Assembly (NCBI RefSeq): GCF_900108485.1
Contig: NZ_FNXF01000012.1
Span: forward strand, 84,057 to 145,032
Reading direction: 5' to 3'
From: Rheinheimera pacifica
Lineage (GTDB): Bacteria; Pseudomonadota; Gammaproteobacteria; Enterobacterales; Alteromonadaceae
DNA: 60,976 bases
The position numbers and the translations under genes were made by a program. Shown piece by piece: positions 1 through 9,140 of the stretch (position 1 is the stretch's first letter; each line of letters starts with the position of its first letter). A model generated the notes under the pieces. That model did not search any database and was not told the origin of the DNA. It worked only from the letters and a program-made list of their open reading frames with translations.

Positions 1-68
1 CATGATGAATTCGAATCATCGACCAACGGATTAAAAGTCCGCTGCTCTACCAGCTGAGCTAATGACCC
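1..68 (-). tRNA. tRNA-Lys (anticodon UUU), 3' end cut by the window edge
   Basis: The minus strand reads as a tRNA from its 5' acceptor strand GGGTCAT, through a D-arm with TAGCTCAGCTGGTAGAGCA, an anticodon arm with CTTTTAA (anticodon TTT, lysine), a variable loop, and a T-arm with the TTCGAAT loop. The 3' acceptor strand starts with ATG, which would pair with the 5' strand, but its last bases and any CCA lie outside the window. Confident identification from the cloverleaf and close likeness to bacterial tRNA-Lys. Confidence 0.95.
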
Positions 69-83
69 TAACCGCGGAGGCAT

Positions 84-111
84 ATCTTACTGATTTACGG
101 CTTTTGTGCAA
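84..111 (-). promoter_or_regulatory. Probable sigma-70 promoter of the tRNA-Lys gene
   Basis: On the minus strand a -35-like TTGCAC and a -10-like TAAGAT are separated by 16 bases, and the -10 ends 15 bases before the tRNA 5' end. The stretch between -10 and the tRNA is GC-rich (CCTCCGCGG), the discriminator type associated with stringent control of stable-RNA promoters. The function is inferred from motif and position only. Confidence 0.55.
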
Positions 112-188
112 CCAAAAAGTGTTAAAAACCACGCCTATATGGTCTGACTGCTCAAAATGCCAGCGTTTGGAGGTATTCAGGCTTGCAG

Positions 189-212
189 AAAAAACCCGGG
201 CTAAGCCGGGTT
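189..212 (-). terminator. Rho-independent terminator of the tol-pal operon
   Basis: On the minus strand AACCCGG and CCGGGTT form a 7-bp stem around a short loop, followed directly by a T-run (TTTTTT). It lies just downstream of the cpoB stop codon, so it closes the ybgC-tolQRAB-pal-cpoB transcript. Confidence 0.85.
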
Positions 213-216
213 CCTA

Positions 217-1020
217 TTATTTAAGTGCGTTGATTCTATCCTGCGCCAGCTTCGCTGAAGTAGCGTTGGGCTGTTTTTCCAGCAGCTGGCGATAATATCG
301 CAGTGCTGTATTTTTGTCGTTCTCGCGCTCTGCCACCTGCCCTAATTTTAATAAGGCATCGGCCACTTTACCGGAATCCGGGAAGTTGTTCACTACCCGC
401 TCAAAATGCGTCTTCGCTTTAGCCAGTTCATTATTGTTAAATAACAACTGTCCCAGCCAATAATGTGCGTTAGGCGCATAGCCTGAATCAGGGTAACTCT
501 TGATAAAGCTTTCGAACTCAGGAATTGCTGCGTCATAGCGGCGCTCTTTCAGTACCATGTTTACCGCTTTATCATAGGCTTCATTTTCAGAAACATCAGA
601 TGAATACACTGCAGCCCCCGCAGCAGGTGCTGAGGTATTAGCAGGTATTGTCGGTATATTGGCAGACGGCGTTGTCTGTATCGCGCTGACACGCCGGTCT
701 ATTTCCTGATAGATATCACGCTGACGCTGCAGGATTTCGTCAAGCTGATACGTATGTGTTTCAGTTACTCCGCGCAGCTCGCTGACTTCATCCAGCAACA
801 GTTGTAACTGTTGTGCCAAACGAAGCTGTGCATCTGATCTTGCTTCAACAATACGCTCAAGCGCAGTTAAGCGTTGTTCCATTGAACCCGCAGGCTGAGC
901 CTGTTGAGTAGTGCTAATAGCAGATCGGTTGCGGTTAATATCAGTAACCGGTGCCGGATTTGCGATAGCACTGGCGTGGGCCAGTGTTATCGCTGTAAGC
1001 AGAGTATATTTCACTGTCAT
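217..1020 (-). CDS. cpoB: Cell division coordinator CpoB (YbgF), periplasmic TPR protein
   Basis: CpoB is a periplasmic protein that links peptidoglycan synthesis by PBP1B to Tol-Pal driven outer-membrane constriction. The product (about 267 aa) has an N-terminal signal peptide ending near ASAIA-N, a coiled-coil trimerisation segment (about residues 35-110) and C-terminal TPR repeats (about 140-265; YDAAIPEFESFIKSYPDSG and two similar units). I use the ATG at 1020; an in-frame TTG nine bases upstream is less likely. It is the last gene of the tol-pal operon, its classical position, and a terminator follows. Confidence 0.93.
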   Translation of the reverse strand: MTVKYTLLTAITLAHASAIANPAPVTDINRNRSAISTTQQAQPAGSMEQRLTALERIVEARSDAQLRLAQQLQLLLDEVSELRGVTETHTYQLDEILQRQRDIYQEIDRRVSAIQTTPSANIPTIPANTSAPAAGAAVYSSDVSENEAYDKAVNMVLKERRYDAAIPEFESFIKSYPDSGYAPNAHYWLGQLLFNNNELAKAKTHFERVVNNFPDSGKVADALLKLGQVAERENDKNTALRYYRQLLEKQPNATSAKLAQDRINALK

Positions 1021-1047
1021 GCGTATCAATATAGTAATGAGTCTGGA

Positions 1048-1569
1048 TTAGTAGACTAACACTGCACGACGGTTTTTAGCAAAGCCTGCTTCACCACGTG
1101 AAGTATCAGCTGGCTTTTCTTCACCGTAGCTAACAGTAGAGATTTGGCCGGCAGAAACACCCAGGTTTTGCAGATACTGTACTACAGAAATAGCACGACG
1201 CTCGCCCAGGGCGATGTTGTATTCTGGAGTGCCGCGCTCGTCAGTGTGGCCTTCGACAGTAACGCGAACACTTGGGTTAGCTGTTAAGAAAGCACCGTGA
1301 GCCTGCAGTACTTCAATGAACTCAGGACGCACAGTCGCTTTGTCAAAATCGAAGTAAACAGTATTTTCCTGACGCAGAGCTTCCAGCTTCTGGCGTAACT
1401 GCTCAGCAGGGCTTACTGTTTGGCCAACAGTGTCAACTTGCACAGTTTCACGACCAACACCAGAGGTATCAGCATCAGATGCATCAGTTGAAGAAGTTGA
1501 GCTACAAGCAGCCATGGTCAGCACTGGTAATGCGATCAATAAACTTTTTAACACTTTATTTAATTTCAT
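1048..1569 (-). CDS. pal: Peptidoglycan-associated lipoprotein Pal
   Basis: Pal is an outer-membrane lipoprotein that binds peptidoglycan and the TolB propeller, and is relocated to the septum by TolQRA. The 173-aa product has a lipoprotein signal peptide with lipobox LTMAAC, a short Ser/Asp-rich linker, and an OmpA-like domain (about residues 65-173) with the peptidoglycan-binding signature [20 protein letters not shown]. Length and domain order are normal for the family. It lies between tolB and cpoB. Confidence 0.97.
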   Translation of the reverse strand: MKLNKVLKSLLIALPVLTMAACSSTSSTDASDADTSGVGRETVQVDTVGQTVSPAEQLRQKLEALRQENTVYFDFDKATVRPEFIEVLQAHGAFLTANPSVRVTVEGHTDERGTPEYNIALGERRAISVVQYLQNLGVSAGQISTVSYGEEKPADTSRGEAGFAKNRRAVLVY

Positions 1570-1609
1570 GATGTTGTCCTTAGTATTTAAATGTAATAAC
1601 GCTTTTCTT

Positions 1610-2956
1610 TTATAAAAAAGGCGACCACGACGGAGACTTAACTTGCCCTTCTACCGCCGGCAGACGCGCTTTAAAACGACCGTCCATAGAAACCAGTGCT
1701 AACACCTGCGAAGAACCATGAGTGGTACTATAAATAATCATAGAACCATTTGGCGCCACGCTGGGTGACTCGTCCAGATTTGTTTTTGTTAACACTTGCA
1801 GAAAACGGGTCTGACGATCCATTTTTGCAATGTGATACTGCCCTCTGGTGCGATTCACCATTACAACCGAATTTCCATCCGGAGTGTAAGAGCCCGCCAG
1901 GTTCATTTCACCTTCAAAGGTTAAACGTCTGGTCGCACCCGTTAACAAATTTACGCTATAAAGTTGCGGATTGCCACCTCGCTCCGAACTAAATAGCAGC
2001 TCCTTACCATCAGGTGACCACGACGGTTCAGTGTCGATAGCACGATGATTTGTTACTCGCGTTAACGCCTTAGTAGCTACATCCATCAAGTAGATTTCAG
2101 CATTACCGTCTTTCGACAGCACCAGGGCCAAGCGCTTACCGTCCGGCGACCATGTTGGCGCACCGTTAATACCCGGTGAGCTGCTTAACATAGTACGACG
2201 TCCGCTATAAATATCCTGAATATAGATCTGTGACTGGCGTTTCTCAAATGTTACATACGCCAACTTGGTACCATCAGGTGACCAGCTTGGCGACATTAAC
2301 GGCTCTTTTGAGCGCAGTAACACCTGCTCATTTGCACCATCATAATCAGCAACAACCAGCTGGTAAGGGAACTGCTGGTTGCGATTTACCAATACGTAGG
2401 CAATTTTGGTTAAAAACGCTCCGCGCTCGCCGGTCAGCTTTTCATATACTATGTCGCTGATACGGTGGGCATACTGACGGAACTGGCTGCCATTGATCGT
2501 GGTTTCACGGCTATCAAGGATGTGGGCATTACTGCCGGTTAAACGCCCGGCATTTAACGACTGTCGATCTGCGCTGTTACTGCCCTTCAATACATCAATC
2601 AATTCAAAGCTAACCGTATAACGGTCAATACCTATTTCTGTTATCTGGCCAATTACAATAGCTTCAACACCTTCGCGCGCCCAGGCAGCGTAGTCAATTT
2701 GTGCCGAAGTTGGCGGCCGCTGTGGCATCTTTATACTGGCCAGCGGGCTAAATTTGCCGCTGCGCATCAGATCAGCGGCAATAACTTCATCTATCCGCTC
2801 TTTAGGTAAATTAGCACCTTTAAAGGTAAATGGCAGTATTGCGATCGGTCTGGCAGAGTCGATACCCTCGGTAATCACAATCTCTAATGATGCCTGAGCA
2901 ACCGTACTTAGCATCAGCGATATAATAACAACTGCATTTCTGAACAATTTAAACAT
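1610..2956 (-). CDS. tolB: Tol-Pal system beta-propeller protein TolB
   Basis: TolB is the periplasmic component that binds Pal and the TolA C-terminal domain. It has a signal peptide (ending about VAQAS-LE), an N-terminal alpha/beta domain (about residues 22-165) and a six-bladed propeller built from repeats carrying the SWSPDGxxLA motif, seen at least four times. The first ATG is at 2956, two bases after the tolA stop; a TTG two codons upstream overlaps tolA and is less likely. About 448 aa, slightly longer than the 430 aa of E. coli TolB. Confidence 0.97.
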   Translation of the reverse strand: MFKLFRNAVVIISLMLSTVAQASLEIVITEGIDSARPIAILPFTFKGANLPKERIDEVIAADLMRSGKFSPLASIKMPQRPPTSAQIDYAAWAREGVEAIVIGQITEIGIDRYTVSFELIDVLKGSNSADRQSLNAGRLTGSNAHILDSRETTINGSQFRQYAHRISDIVYEKLTGERGAFLTKIAYVLVNRNQQFPYQLVVADYDGANEQVLLRSKEPLMSPSWSPDGTKLAYVTFEKRQSQIYIQDIYSGRRTMLSSSPGINGAPTWSPDGKRLALVLSKDGNAEIYLMDVATKALTRVTNHRAIDTEPSWSPDGKELLFSSERGGNPQLYSVNLLTGATRRLTFEGEMNLAGSYTPDGNSVVMVNRTRGQYHIAKMDRQTRFLQVLTKTNLDESPSVAPNGSMIIYSTTHGSSQVLALVSMDGRFKARLPAVEGQVKSPSWSPFL

Positions 2957-2958
2957 AA

Positions 2959-3891
2959 TCAAAATTCTGGACTCACCGTTAAGTTAATGTCTTTCAACTG
3001 GTTATACACATCCGGGTCTGGCGACACAGGTAAAGTACCTGCGCGGTTTACAGCCCGTATAGCGGCGTCACATACTGTTTTGTCACCGCTAATAACGCCC
3101 ACATTGGTAACAAAACCATTACTCGCTAAGCGAATATTTATCCGGCACGACCGGCCACGCATACTTTCATCAACTAACAAATTACGCTGCACAGCATCGC
3201 GGATCAACGCGGTATAGCGCTGCACTTCTGTTGCCGCTTGCCTTGCTCTGGCAGCTGAACGGGCCTGAGCTTCTTTCGCCATCTGTTCTTGCATGGCTCT
3301 TTCCTGTTCGGCACGTTCTTTAGCTTCTGCAGCCTGACGAGCTTTCTCCGCTGCAGCTTTTTCAGCAGCAGCTTTCTCTGCTGCTTCCTGCTCAGCTTTA
3401 CGCTTTTGTTCAGCGGCTCTAGCAGCATCTTCTGCTTTTTTCCGTTCCTGCTCTTTCGCTATCCTGGCTTGCTCTGCTTCGCGCGCTTTAGCGGCTTCCT
3501 GTTCCTGCTGCTTTTTCGCATCGGCAGCTGCGGCTCTGGACTTTTGCGCCTCTTCATCTGCCTGGCGTTTTTCCGCCGCTACCCGCTTTAAACGCGCCTC
3601 TTCTTCTGCACGGTTTCTTTCTGCCTGCTGTGCCCGGCGCTCTAAATCACGAATGCGTTTCTCTTCAGCGGCACGGGCGTTGTCACGCTCCTGCTGCATT
3701 TGCTGCACCCGGCTGTTTAACTGCTGTTGATCTATCGCAACGGCTTCAATTGGCGCTTTACCTTCAGATTCCAGACTAACACTCACCATTTCAGGTGTAC
3801 TGGAAAAGTCTGCACCAAAAACCAGCACTATCACTATAGCCAGATGCAGGCCAAGCGACTTCGCTAGTTGTGGATCTATTGCAACAGCCAT
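2959..3891 (-). CDS. tolA: Cell envelope integrity protein TolA
   Basis: TolA is the energy-transducing arm of the Tol-Pal complex, reaching from inner membrane to TolB/Pal. The 310-aa product has one N-terminal membrane helix (about residues 10-28) with the SxxxH face (SLGLH) that contacts TolQR, a long Ala/Lys/Glu/Arg/Gln-rich helical region (about 60-220), and a C-terminal globular domain with two conserved cysteines (SCRINIR and KTVCDAA). It is shorter than the 421-aa E. coli protein, mainly in the helical rod. One base separates it from tolR. Confidence 0.96.
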   Translation of the reverse strand: MAVAIDPQLAKSLGLHLAIVIVLVFGADFSSTPEMVSVSLESEGKAPIEAVAIDQQQLNSRVQQMQQERDNARAAEEKRIRDLERRAQQAERNRAEEEARLKRVAAEKRQADEEAQKSRAAAADAKKQQEQEAAKAREAEQARIAKEQERKKAEDAARAAEQKRKAEQEAAEKAAAEKAAAEKARQAAEAKERAEQERAMQEQMAKEAQARSAARARQAATEVQRYTALIRDAVQRNLLVDESMRGRSCRINIRLASNGFVTNVGVISGDKTVCDAAIRAVNRAGTLPVSPDPDVYNQLKDINLTVSPEF

Positions 3892-3892
3892 T

Positions 3893-4324
3893 TTAATTTG
3901 AATCCACGTTATCTGTCATCAGTCCAACAGAAGGTGCACCAGCACCTTTAAGCACATTGATCAGGCGGATAACAGCATCATAACTAACTTTACGATCACC
4001 CTTTACTATCACTTGCGTACCCGGTTCTATTTTCAGCCAACTGGCAACCTCAACAGTTAACTCAGCTGCAGTAAATGGTCCTTGCTGCTTGCCGTCTTTC
4101 TCGAAATAGTACAAACCATCCTGGTCTACCGTAGCCACAAGCGGTGTTTTACCTTCTTGCATCTGCTTTATAGGCTCTGCCGCAGATTTAGGCAACTCTA
4201 CCTTCACCCCCTGAGTAATCAACGGCGTTGTTACCATAAAAATAACCAGCAGCACCAACATAACATCGATATAAGGCACTACGTTTATTTCAGCCTTCAG
4301 ACGACGTTTTTTACGTACATACAT
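3893..4324 (-). CDS. tolR: Tol-Pal proton channel subunit TolR
   Basis: TolR is a bitopic inner-membrane protein of the ExbD/TolR family that forms the proton-driven stator with TolQ. The 143-aa product has the conserved start RRLKAEINVVPYIDVMLVLL, with the membrane aspartate (YIDVML) that carries protons, and a periplasmic domain with VIVKGDRKVSYDAVIRLINV. Its ATG shares its first base with the tolQ stop (TGATG), typical of translational coupling. Confidence 0.97.
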   Translation of the reverse strand: MYVRKKRRLKAEINVVPYIDVMLVLLVIFMVTTPLITQGVKVELPKSAAEPIKQMQEGKTPLVATVDQDGLYYFEKDGKQQGPFTAAELTVEVASWLKIEPGTQVIVKGDRKVSYDAVIRLINVLKGAGAPSVGLMTDNVDSN

Positions 4325-5013
4325 CAGGCAGCTTCTCCGCCGTTAGATACAGCCTGCCGGTGCAGAATATTGGCAAACTCTTCAACGAAGTTGGCATAGC
4401 TGCTTTCAAGCATTTCCACCTGATGTGAGAACTTGTTATAAGCAATTACCGCAGGAATCGCAGCAAATAAACCAATGGCCGTAGCAATAAGCGCCTCAGC
4501 GATACCCGGAGCAACCATAGCCAAAGTAGCTTGTTCTACAGCTCCTAAGGCGATAAATGAGTTCATAATACCCCACACCGTACCGAACAGACCGATATAA
4601 GGGCTAATAGAGCCAACGGTGGCTAAAAACGGCAAGTGCATTTCAAGCCGCTCTACTTCGCGGGACAAGCCAACACGCATTGCGCGCTGAGTGCCTTCCA
4701 TTACTGCAGCAGGTTGACGGCTGTTAGTTTTATGCAAGCGGGCAAATTCTTTAAAACCGGCTTTAAACAGGGTTTCTAAACCATTGTTTGATGCTCTGGC
4801 ACTGACTTCGTTATACAATTTAGCTAAGTCGACACCCGACCAGAACTTATCTTCAAATTTTTTCGCTTCAACCACAGCTTCACTTAAGGCTTTACGGCGG
4901 CGGAAAATCATAGTCCATGACATTACTGACATCGCCAGTAAAATCAGCATAACCAGTTGTACAACAAAACTGGCTTCGATCAACAAACTTAAAATAGAAA
5001 TTTCACCTGCCAC
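4324..5013 (-). CDS. tolQ: Tol-Pal proton channel subunit TolQ
   Basis: TolQ is a polytopic inner-membrane protein of the MotA/TolQ/ExbB family and forms the proton channel with TolR. The 229-aa product has a first membrane helix (about residues 12-34), a cytoplasmic loop with FEDKFWSG, and two further helices bearing [17 protein letters not shown] and [20 protein letters not shown], the family signatures. The start is a GTG that overlaps the end of ybgC by 11 bases; no ATG fits. Confidence 0.97.
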   Translation of the reverse strand: MAGEISILSLLIEASFVVQLVMLILLAMSVMSWTMIFRRRKALSEAVVEAKKFEDKFWSGVDLAKLYNEVSARASNNGLETLFKAGFKEFARLHKTNSRQPAAVMEGTQRAMRVGLSREVERLEMHLPFLATVGSISPYIGLFGTVWGIMNSFIALGAVEQATLAMVAPGIAEALIATAIGLFAAIPAVIAYNKFSHQVEMLESSYANFVEEFANILHRQAVSNGGEAA

Positions 5014-5413
5014 GCGCTAACACCTCTGACACTTCGGCCGGAAAAGCCCTGGCCTTCATCCCCTGTAATGAAATACAGGCTACTTTAATATGTGCTGAAC
5101 AGACCAACTCCGCCGCACCATTATGAATATTTTGCTCAAAAACCATACTAGCTTGCTTTAAGGTACTGATCTGGCTGGATACCGTCAATAATTCATTAAA
5201 TCTTGCTGGCTTTTTGTTATCCATTAAAACTTGTGTAACAACAAAAGCGACATTATTTGACAATAACAAATCCTGTTCAATACCCAGTGCGCGCAACCAT
5301 TCGGTGCGCGCTCGCTCAAAAAATTTTAAATAATTAGCATAATATACTATTCCCCCTGCATCGGTATCTTCATAGTACACACGCACAGGAAATGTAAAGA
5401 CTGTTTCTGACAT
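5003..5413 (-). CDS. ybgC: Tol-Pal associated acyl-CoA thioesterase YbgC
   Basis: YbgC is a hotdog-fold acyl-CoA thioesterase encoded at the head of tol-pal operons and linked to phospholipid metabolism at the inner membrane. The product (136 aa from the ATG at 5413) has the catalytic-site pattern [20 protein letters not shown], with the Asp of the 4HBT family. In-frame starts 6 and 45 bases upstream exist, but the [14 protein letters not shown] start best fits relatives. It overlaps tolQ by 11 bases. Here, unusually, about 0.7 kb separates it from ruvB. Confidence 0.93.
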   Translation of the reverse strand: MSETVFTFPVRVYYEDTDAGGIVYYANYLKFFERARTEWLRALGIEQDLLLSNNVAFVVTQVLMDNKKPARFNELLTVSSQISTLKQASMVFEQNIHNGAAELVCSAHIKVACISLQGMKARAFPAEVSEVLARGR

Positions 5414-5977
5414 GAGCATTCGCTTTAATTGCTGCATATGATAAGTAAGCTGGCACACTAACTCAATTGCCTGACAAGCAGAACGGCAACTATATTTTTC
5501 TTCATCAGCTACTTGTAATTTTCATTTGTTTCTGTTGACCCATATAATTTTGTGAGGTTCCGTAAAAAATACATTTTTTATTCCTCATTTAACCCTATAT
5601 GCCAGATACACTTAGCCTAATACCTACCTATGGAAGCCCGATAAAAAGTAATGTGCTGTATCTTCCACGCTTAAGATTAACCTCAGATGAACACTGCACT
5701 TGTAGGGATGCTCTTTCAGAGGTTGGCTAAATTTAACGCTAAGGCACCTTGCACAAGCATTAGTTTTTTTTATGCTTGGGTGCTAAATTTTCTCGTTTGA
5801 AGTAATTACTCGAAATCCTTATTATTGCACCTGTGTTCTGAGCTAGCGCAAGAGTGAGGCAAGAAGTTACCGCACTTTAGTGAAGATCATTTGGCAGCGA
5901 GATTTGTGTTATCACCAAATTTTGTTGCTGTTTAAGCATGTTCCCTGGATTTTTTGAAGCACTCCTTCAACTTGTTG
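5414..5977 (+). ncRNA. Gene-free stretch; possible structured small RNA of unknown class
   Basis: No open frame of gene length is visible in these 560 bases, which are more AT-rich than the flanking genes. A perfect TATAAT at 5543-5548 could start a plus-strand transcript. Downstream are imperfect hairpins (CAGC...GCTG around 5894-5930; GCACAAGCAT against ATGCTTGGGTGC around 5750-5782), and the stretch ends at a strong plus-strand terminator at 5978. I checked it by eye against tmRNA, RNase P RNA, 6S RNA and SRP RNA signatures and found none. It may equally be a decayed insertion. Confidence 0.2.
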
Positions 5978-6003
5978 CCCGCTCCCTGAGCGGGCTTTTT
6001 TTA
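5978..6003 (+). terminator. Orphan rho-independent terminator, plus strand
   Basis: GCCCGCT and AGCGGGC form a perfect 7-bp stem around CCCTG, followed by eight T on the plus strand. No plus-strand gene lies upstream; the neighbours ybgC and ruvB are both on the minus strand. The signal therefore implies an untranslated plus-strand transcript or a leftover of a lost gene. Confidence 0.75.
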
Positions 6004-6022
6004 TCTACGTCCTGGCTCGCAC

Positions 6023-6106
6023 TGCAGCGTTGTTGCCGGCATTAAAGCGCAACACTCACATAGTCCACTATGCTCGTATTGCACTTTAACTTGTCGCCTA
6101 GCTGCA
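6023..6106. repeat. Long imperfect palindrome (REP/BIME-like) downstream of ruvB
   Basis: Two arms of about 40 bases mirror each other around 6065: TGCAGC / GCTGCA at the ends, TTAAAG / CTTTAA in the middle and CATAGT / ACTATG next to the centre CC, with scattered mismatches. It begins 34 bases past the ruvB stop. Such long extragenic palindromes are usually repeated around a genome. I see only one copy in this window, so its repeat status is inferred. Confidence 0.6.
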
Positions 6107-6139
6107 GCACCAGCCAGTTAGTGGATACTTTCCTTCAGC

Positions 6140-7150
6140 TTAATCTGTTTGCGGTAAGTCAAAGCCAAAGTGAGCATAGGCCCGTGGCGAGGCAATACGG
6201 CCACGCGGGGTGCGCTGAATAAAGCCCTGCTGAATTAAAAACGGCTCTATGACATCTTCAATGGTGTCTTTCTCTTCACCAATGGCAGCAGCTAAGTTAT
6301 CCAGGCCAACCGGACCGCCCATAAACTTTTCTATAATAGCCAGAATAAGTTTGCGGTCCATATAGTCGAAGCCTTCGGCATCCACATCTACCATCAGCAA
6401 CGCCTGTGAGGCAATCTCTACTGTTACCTCGCCATTGGCTTTAACCTGGGCATAATCGCGGACACGGCGCAGTAAACGGTTGGCAATACGTGGCGTACCA
6501 CGGGAGCGCCGGGCAATTTCTGCCGCTCCGGCTTCATCTAATACTAAATTAAGAAAATGCGCCGAGCGCAGAATAATCTGCGTTAACTCTGACACTTTAT
6601 AAAACTCCAGCCGCTGCACTATACCAAAGCGATCACGCAGTGGTGAGGTTAAGGCGCCGGCCCGCGTAGTTGCACCTACTAAGGTAAAAGGCGGTAAATC
6701 CAGCTTAATTGAGCGCGCCGCAGGGCCCTCGCCTATCATAATATCCAGTTGATAGTCTTCCATCGCCGGATAAAGAATTTCCTCTACTACCGGGCTTAAG
6801 CGGTGGATTTCGTCAATAAACAGTACATCATTTGGCTCAAGGTTGGTTAGCAGTGCTGCTAAGTCTCCGGCTTTTTCCAGCACCGGGCCGGAGGTGGTTT
6901 TAATGTTTACGCCCATTTCATTGGCAACGATCATCGCCAGCGTGGTTTTACCCAACCCCGGCGGGCCGAAGATCAGCAGGTGGTCCAGCGGATCGCCCCG
7001 GCCTCTGGCGGCTTCAATAAAAATCGCCATCTGCTGGCAGACATGCTCTTGCCCGGTGTAATCGGCCAGGGTTTTTGGTCTTATCGCCCGGTCAATGACC
7101 TCGTCTTCACGGGTGGCACTGGTTTGAATTAAACGATCAGCTTCTATCAT
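6140..7150 (-). CDS. ruvB: Holliday junction branch migration helicase RuvB
   Basis: RuvB is the hexameric AAA+ motor that drives branch migration of Holliday junctions with RuvA. The 336-aa product has Walker [10 protein letters not shown] (about residues 63-71), Walker [10 protein letters not shown], sensor I GATTRAG, the arginine-finger region SPLRDRFG, and the C-terminal winged-helix DNA-binding domain ending [14 protein letters not shown]. Three bases separate it from ruvA. Length is standard. Confidence 0.98.
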   Translation of the reverse strand: MIEADRLIQTSATREDEVIDRAIRPKTLADYTGQEHVCQQMAIFIEAARGRGDPLDHLLIFGPPGLGKTTLAMIVANEMGVNIKTTSGPVLEKAGDLAALLTNLEPNDVLFIDEIHRLSPVVEEILYPAMEDYQLDIMIGEGPAARSIKLDLPPFTLVGATTRAGALTSPLRDRFGIVQRLEFYKVSELTQIILRSAHFLNLVLDEAGAAEIARRSRGTPRIANRLLRRVRDYAQVKANGEVTVEIASQALLMVDVDAEGFDYMDRKLILAIIEKFMGGPVGLDNLAAAIGEEKDTIEDVIEPFLIQQGFIQRTPRGRIASPRAYAHFGFDLPQTD

Positions 7151-7153
7151 GGT

Positions 7154-7774
7154 TTACATCATGCTCCGCAGTGCCGCTTTAATCAGCTGTTCACTGCTCA
7201 TGCCGCTTTGTTTAACCTTTTGCACAGCTTTATCGGCCTGCAACTGGCTGTAACCCAGCGATACCAGTGCGCTGGCGGCATCTTGCTCGGCACTTTGCTC
7301 CGGGCTGATTATCGCGTCATCATCCTGCAATACTAAGCCATCGGTAACCGGCGTATTCGGCGCTATGCCCCAGTCTTTTAACCGGTCACGCATTTCTACC
7401 ACTAAACGCTCTGCCGTTTTCTTACCCACGCCTGGTAACTTAACCAGGGTGCTGACATCATCTGACTGCACGCAGCGGACAAATTGCTGTGCTGTCATAC
7501 CGGATAATATAGTCAGGGCCAGCTTGGGGCCGACACCGTTGGCTTTAATCAGTTGACGAAACAGGGCACGCTCAGCCTGATTAACAAAGCCGTACAGCAG
7601 CTGCGCATCTTCGCGTACGACAAAATGGGTATAAATAGTGGCTTCAACGCCGGTAGCCGGCAGCTGATAAAAACTGGTCAGCGGTAGCTGCACTTCATAG
7701 CCGACACCGGCCACTTCTATTAATAGATCCGGTGCCTGCTTTTCCAGCAGAATACCGCGTAAACGTCCAATCAT
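7154..7774 (-). CDS. ruvA: Holliday junction branch migration protein RuvA
   Basis: RuvA binds the four-way junction as a tetramer and loads RuvB. The 206-aa product has the N-terminal OB fold ([12 protein letters not shown]), two helix-hairpin-helix motifs ([13 protein letters not shown] and [13 protein letters not shown]) and a C-terminal domain III ([17 protein letters not shown]) that contacts RuvB. It follows ruvC by 34 bases. I saw no LexA box upstream of ruvC or ruvA, so SOS control is not evident here. Confidence 0.98.
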   Translation of the reverse strand: MIGRLRGILLEKQAPDLLIEVAGVGYEVQLPLTSFYQLPATGVEATIYTHFVVREDAQLLYGFVNQAERALFRQLIKANGVGPKLALTILSGMTAQQFVRCVQSDDVSTLVKLPGVGKKTAERLVVEMRDRLKDWGIAPNTPVTDGLVLQDDDAIISPEQSAEQDAASALVSLGYSQLQADKAVQKVKQSGMSSEQLIKAALRSMM

Positions 7775-7808
7775 AAGGTCTGCTTATAGAATAAGGTGAT
7801 AAATCCGC

Positions 7809-8333
7809 TTAGCGTAGCCGGCCGCGTACGGTTTTACGCGCCTGGCCGGCCAAACTGATTAAACTCTGTTGAGTATGCCCATGACACAGCGCTACTGCAA
7901 GCGCGTCGGCAGCGTCGGCCTGGGGGTTAGCCGGTAATTTGAGTAAGGTACGCACCATATGTTGTACTTGGGCTTTGTCGGCGGCACCAGTACCTACCAC
8001 CGACTGCTTAACCTGGCGTGCTGAATATTCATACACCTCAAGCCCGGCATGTTTGGCGGCAACTATGGCAGCGCCACGTGCCTGGCCCAGCTTTAACGCA
8101 GAGTCAGCATTTCGCGCCATAAACACTTGCTCAATAGCAAAAATAGTCGGCCGGGTTTGGCTGATAATTTCGCTGACGCCATTAAAAATATCCAGCAGGC
8201 GCTCGGGCAGTAAATCAGTAGTGGTCAAACGAATACAGCCGCTGGCGACATACTCAAACTTCATGCCTACCTGGCGCACTACACCATAACCGGTTAAGCG
8301 GCTGCCGGGGTCAATCCCAAGAATAACATTCAC
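7809..8333 (-). CDS. ruvC: Holliday junction resolvase RuvC
   Basis: RuvC is the dimeric endonuclease that cuts Holliday junctions. The 174-aa product keeps the RNase H-like catalytic acidic residues: Asp in [12 protein letters not shown] near the N-terminus, Glu in FAIEQVF, and the Asp pair in [14 protein letters not shown] near the C-terminus. Two bases separate it from yebC, a standard gammaproteobacterial arrangement. Confidence 0.98.
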   Translation of the reverse strand: MNVILGIDPGSRLTGYGVVRQVGMKFEYVASGCIRLTTTDLLPERLLDIFNGVSEIISQTRPTIFAIEQVFMARNADSALKLGQARGAAIVAAKHAGLEVYEYSARQVKQSVVGTGAADKAQVQHMVRTLLKLPANPQADAADALAVALCHGHTQQSLISLAGQARKTVRGRLR

Positions 8334-8335
8334 GC

Positions 8336-9079
8336 TTAACCGTGCTCAGCCATCAGCTCGTCACTGATATCGGCATTGTGATAGACGTTTTGCACATCGT
8401 CTGAGTCTTCCAACTGGTCGAGCAGTTTAAAAAACGCCGCAACATGATCTGCATCTACCTCAGCGCGGGTTGCGGGTATTAACGTTACTTCGCTGCTATC
8501 CGGCTTAAAACCGGCGGCTATCAACGCGTCTTTCACGTCATTAAACTGCTCTGCTGCGGTCAGCACTTCAAAGCTGCCATCATCATGACTAACGATATCT
8601 TCGGCACCGGCATTGAGTGCCGCTTCCATCAGGCTGTCTTCATCTGCGCCGGGGGCAAATATCAGTACACCACGGCGACTGAACAAATAGGCTACTGAGC
8701 CACTGGTACCCAGGCTGCCGCCGGCTTTAGTAAAAGCGTGGCGTACATCGGCTACGGTACGTTTATGGTTGTCGGTCATGGTTTCGACAATCACGGCTAC
8801 GCCATTCGGCCCGTAGCCTTCGTATACCAGCTCTTCGTAGTTTTCACCCTCGCTGGCACCGGCACCGCGCTTTATCGCGCGGTCTATGGTGTCGCGGGTC
8901 ATATTTTCTGACAGGGCTTTATCTACCGCCAAACGCAACCGCGGGTTGGCGCTAACATCAGGGTTTAAACGGGCAGCGACGGTTAGCTCACGGATAATTT
9001 TGGTGAATATTTTATTTTTTTTCGCATCCTGACGGGCTTTGCGATGCTTCATGTTCGCCCATTTACTATGGCCGGCCAT
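8336..9079 (-). CDS. yebC: YebC/PmpR family protein (transcription or translation factor)
   Basis: YebC-family proteins were described as DNA-binding regulators; some members act in translation of difficult sequences. The 247-aa product starts with the family signature [20 protein letters not shown], followed by [19 protein letters not shown] and the central [20 protein letters not shown]. It is encoded directly upstream of ruvC in the usual order. Which activity it has cannot be read from the sequence. Confidence 0.95.
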   Translation of the reverse strand: MAGHSKWANMKHRKARQDAKKNKIFTKIIRELTVAARLNPDVSANPRLRLAVDKALSENMTRDTIDRAIKRGAGASEGENYEELVYEGYGPNGVAVIVETMTDNHKRTVADVRHAFTKAGGSLGTSGSVAYLFSRRGVLIFAPGADEDSLMEAALNAGAEDIVSHDDGSFEVLTAAEQFNDVKDALIAAGFKPDSSEVTLIPATRAEVDADHVAAFFKLLDQLEDSDDVQNVYHNADISDELMAEHG

Positions 9080-9095
9080 CAGTTACTCCTTAGTT

Positions 9096-9117
9096 GTGGC
9101 AGCAAGATTGCTGCCAC
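9096..9117 (-). terminator. Perfect hairpin between aspS and yebC
   Basis: GTGGCAGC and GCTGCCAC form a perfect 8-bp stem around AAGATT. No T-run follows on the minus strand, so it is a weak terminator, an attenuating stem or an mRNA-stabilising end for aspS rather than a classical intrinsic terminator. Confidence 0.45.
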
Positions 9118-9140
9118 GGTGTTGCAGGTAAAATTAAAAC

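Noticed and set aside
3240..3720. Repetitive stretch in tolA that could look like a tandem repeat or CRISPR-like array
   Set aside because: It is coding sequence for the Ala/Lys/Glu-rich helical rod of TolA; units are irregular and have no spacers.
5414..6003. tmRNA, RNase P RNA, 6S RNA, SRP RNA or a CsrB-type RNA
   Set aside because: None of the conserved blocks of the first four is visible, and there are only two or three GGA motifs, far too few for a CsrA-sponge RNA.
7775..8335. LexA (SOS) box before ruvC/ruvA
   Set aside because: No CTGT-N8-ACAG pattern was found in the short gaps upstream of ruvA, ruvC or yebC.
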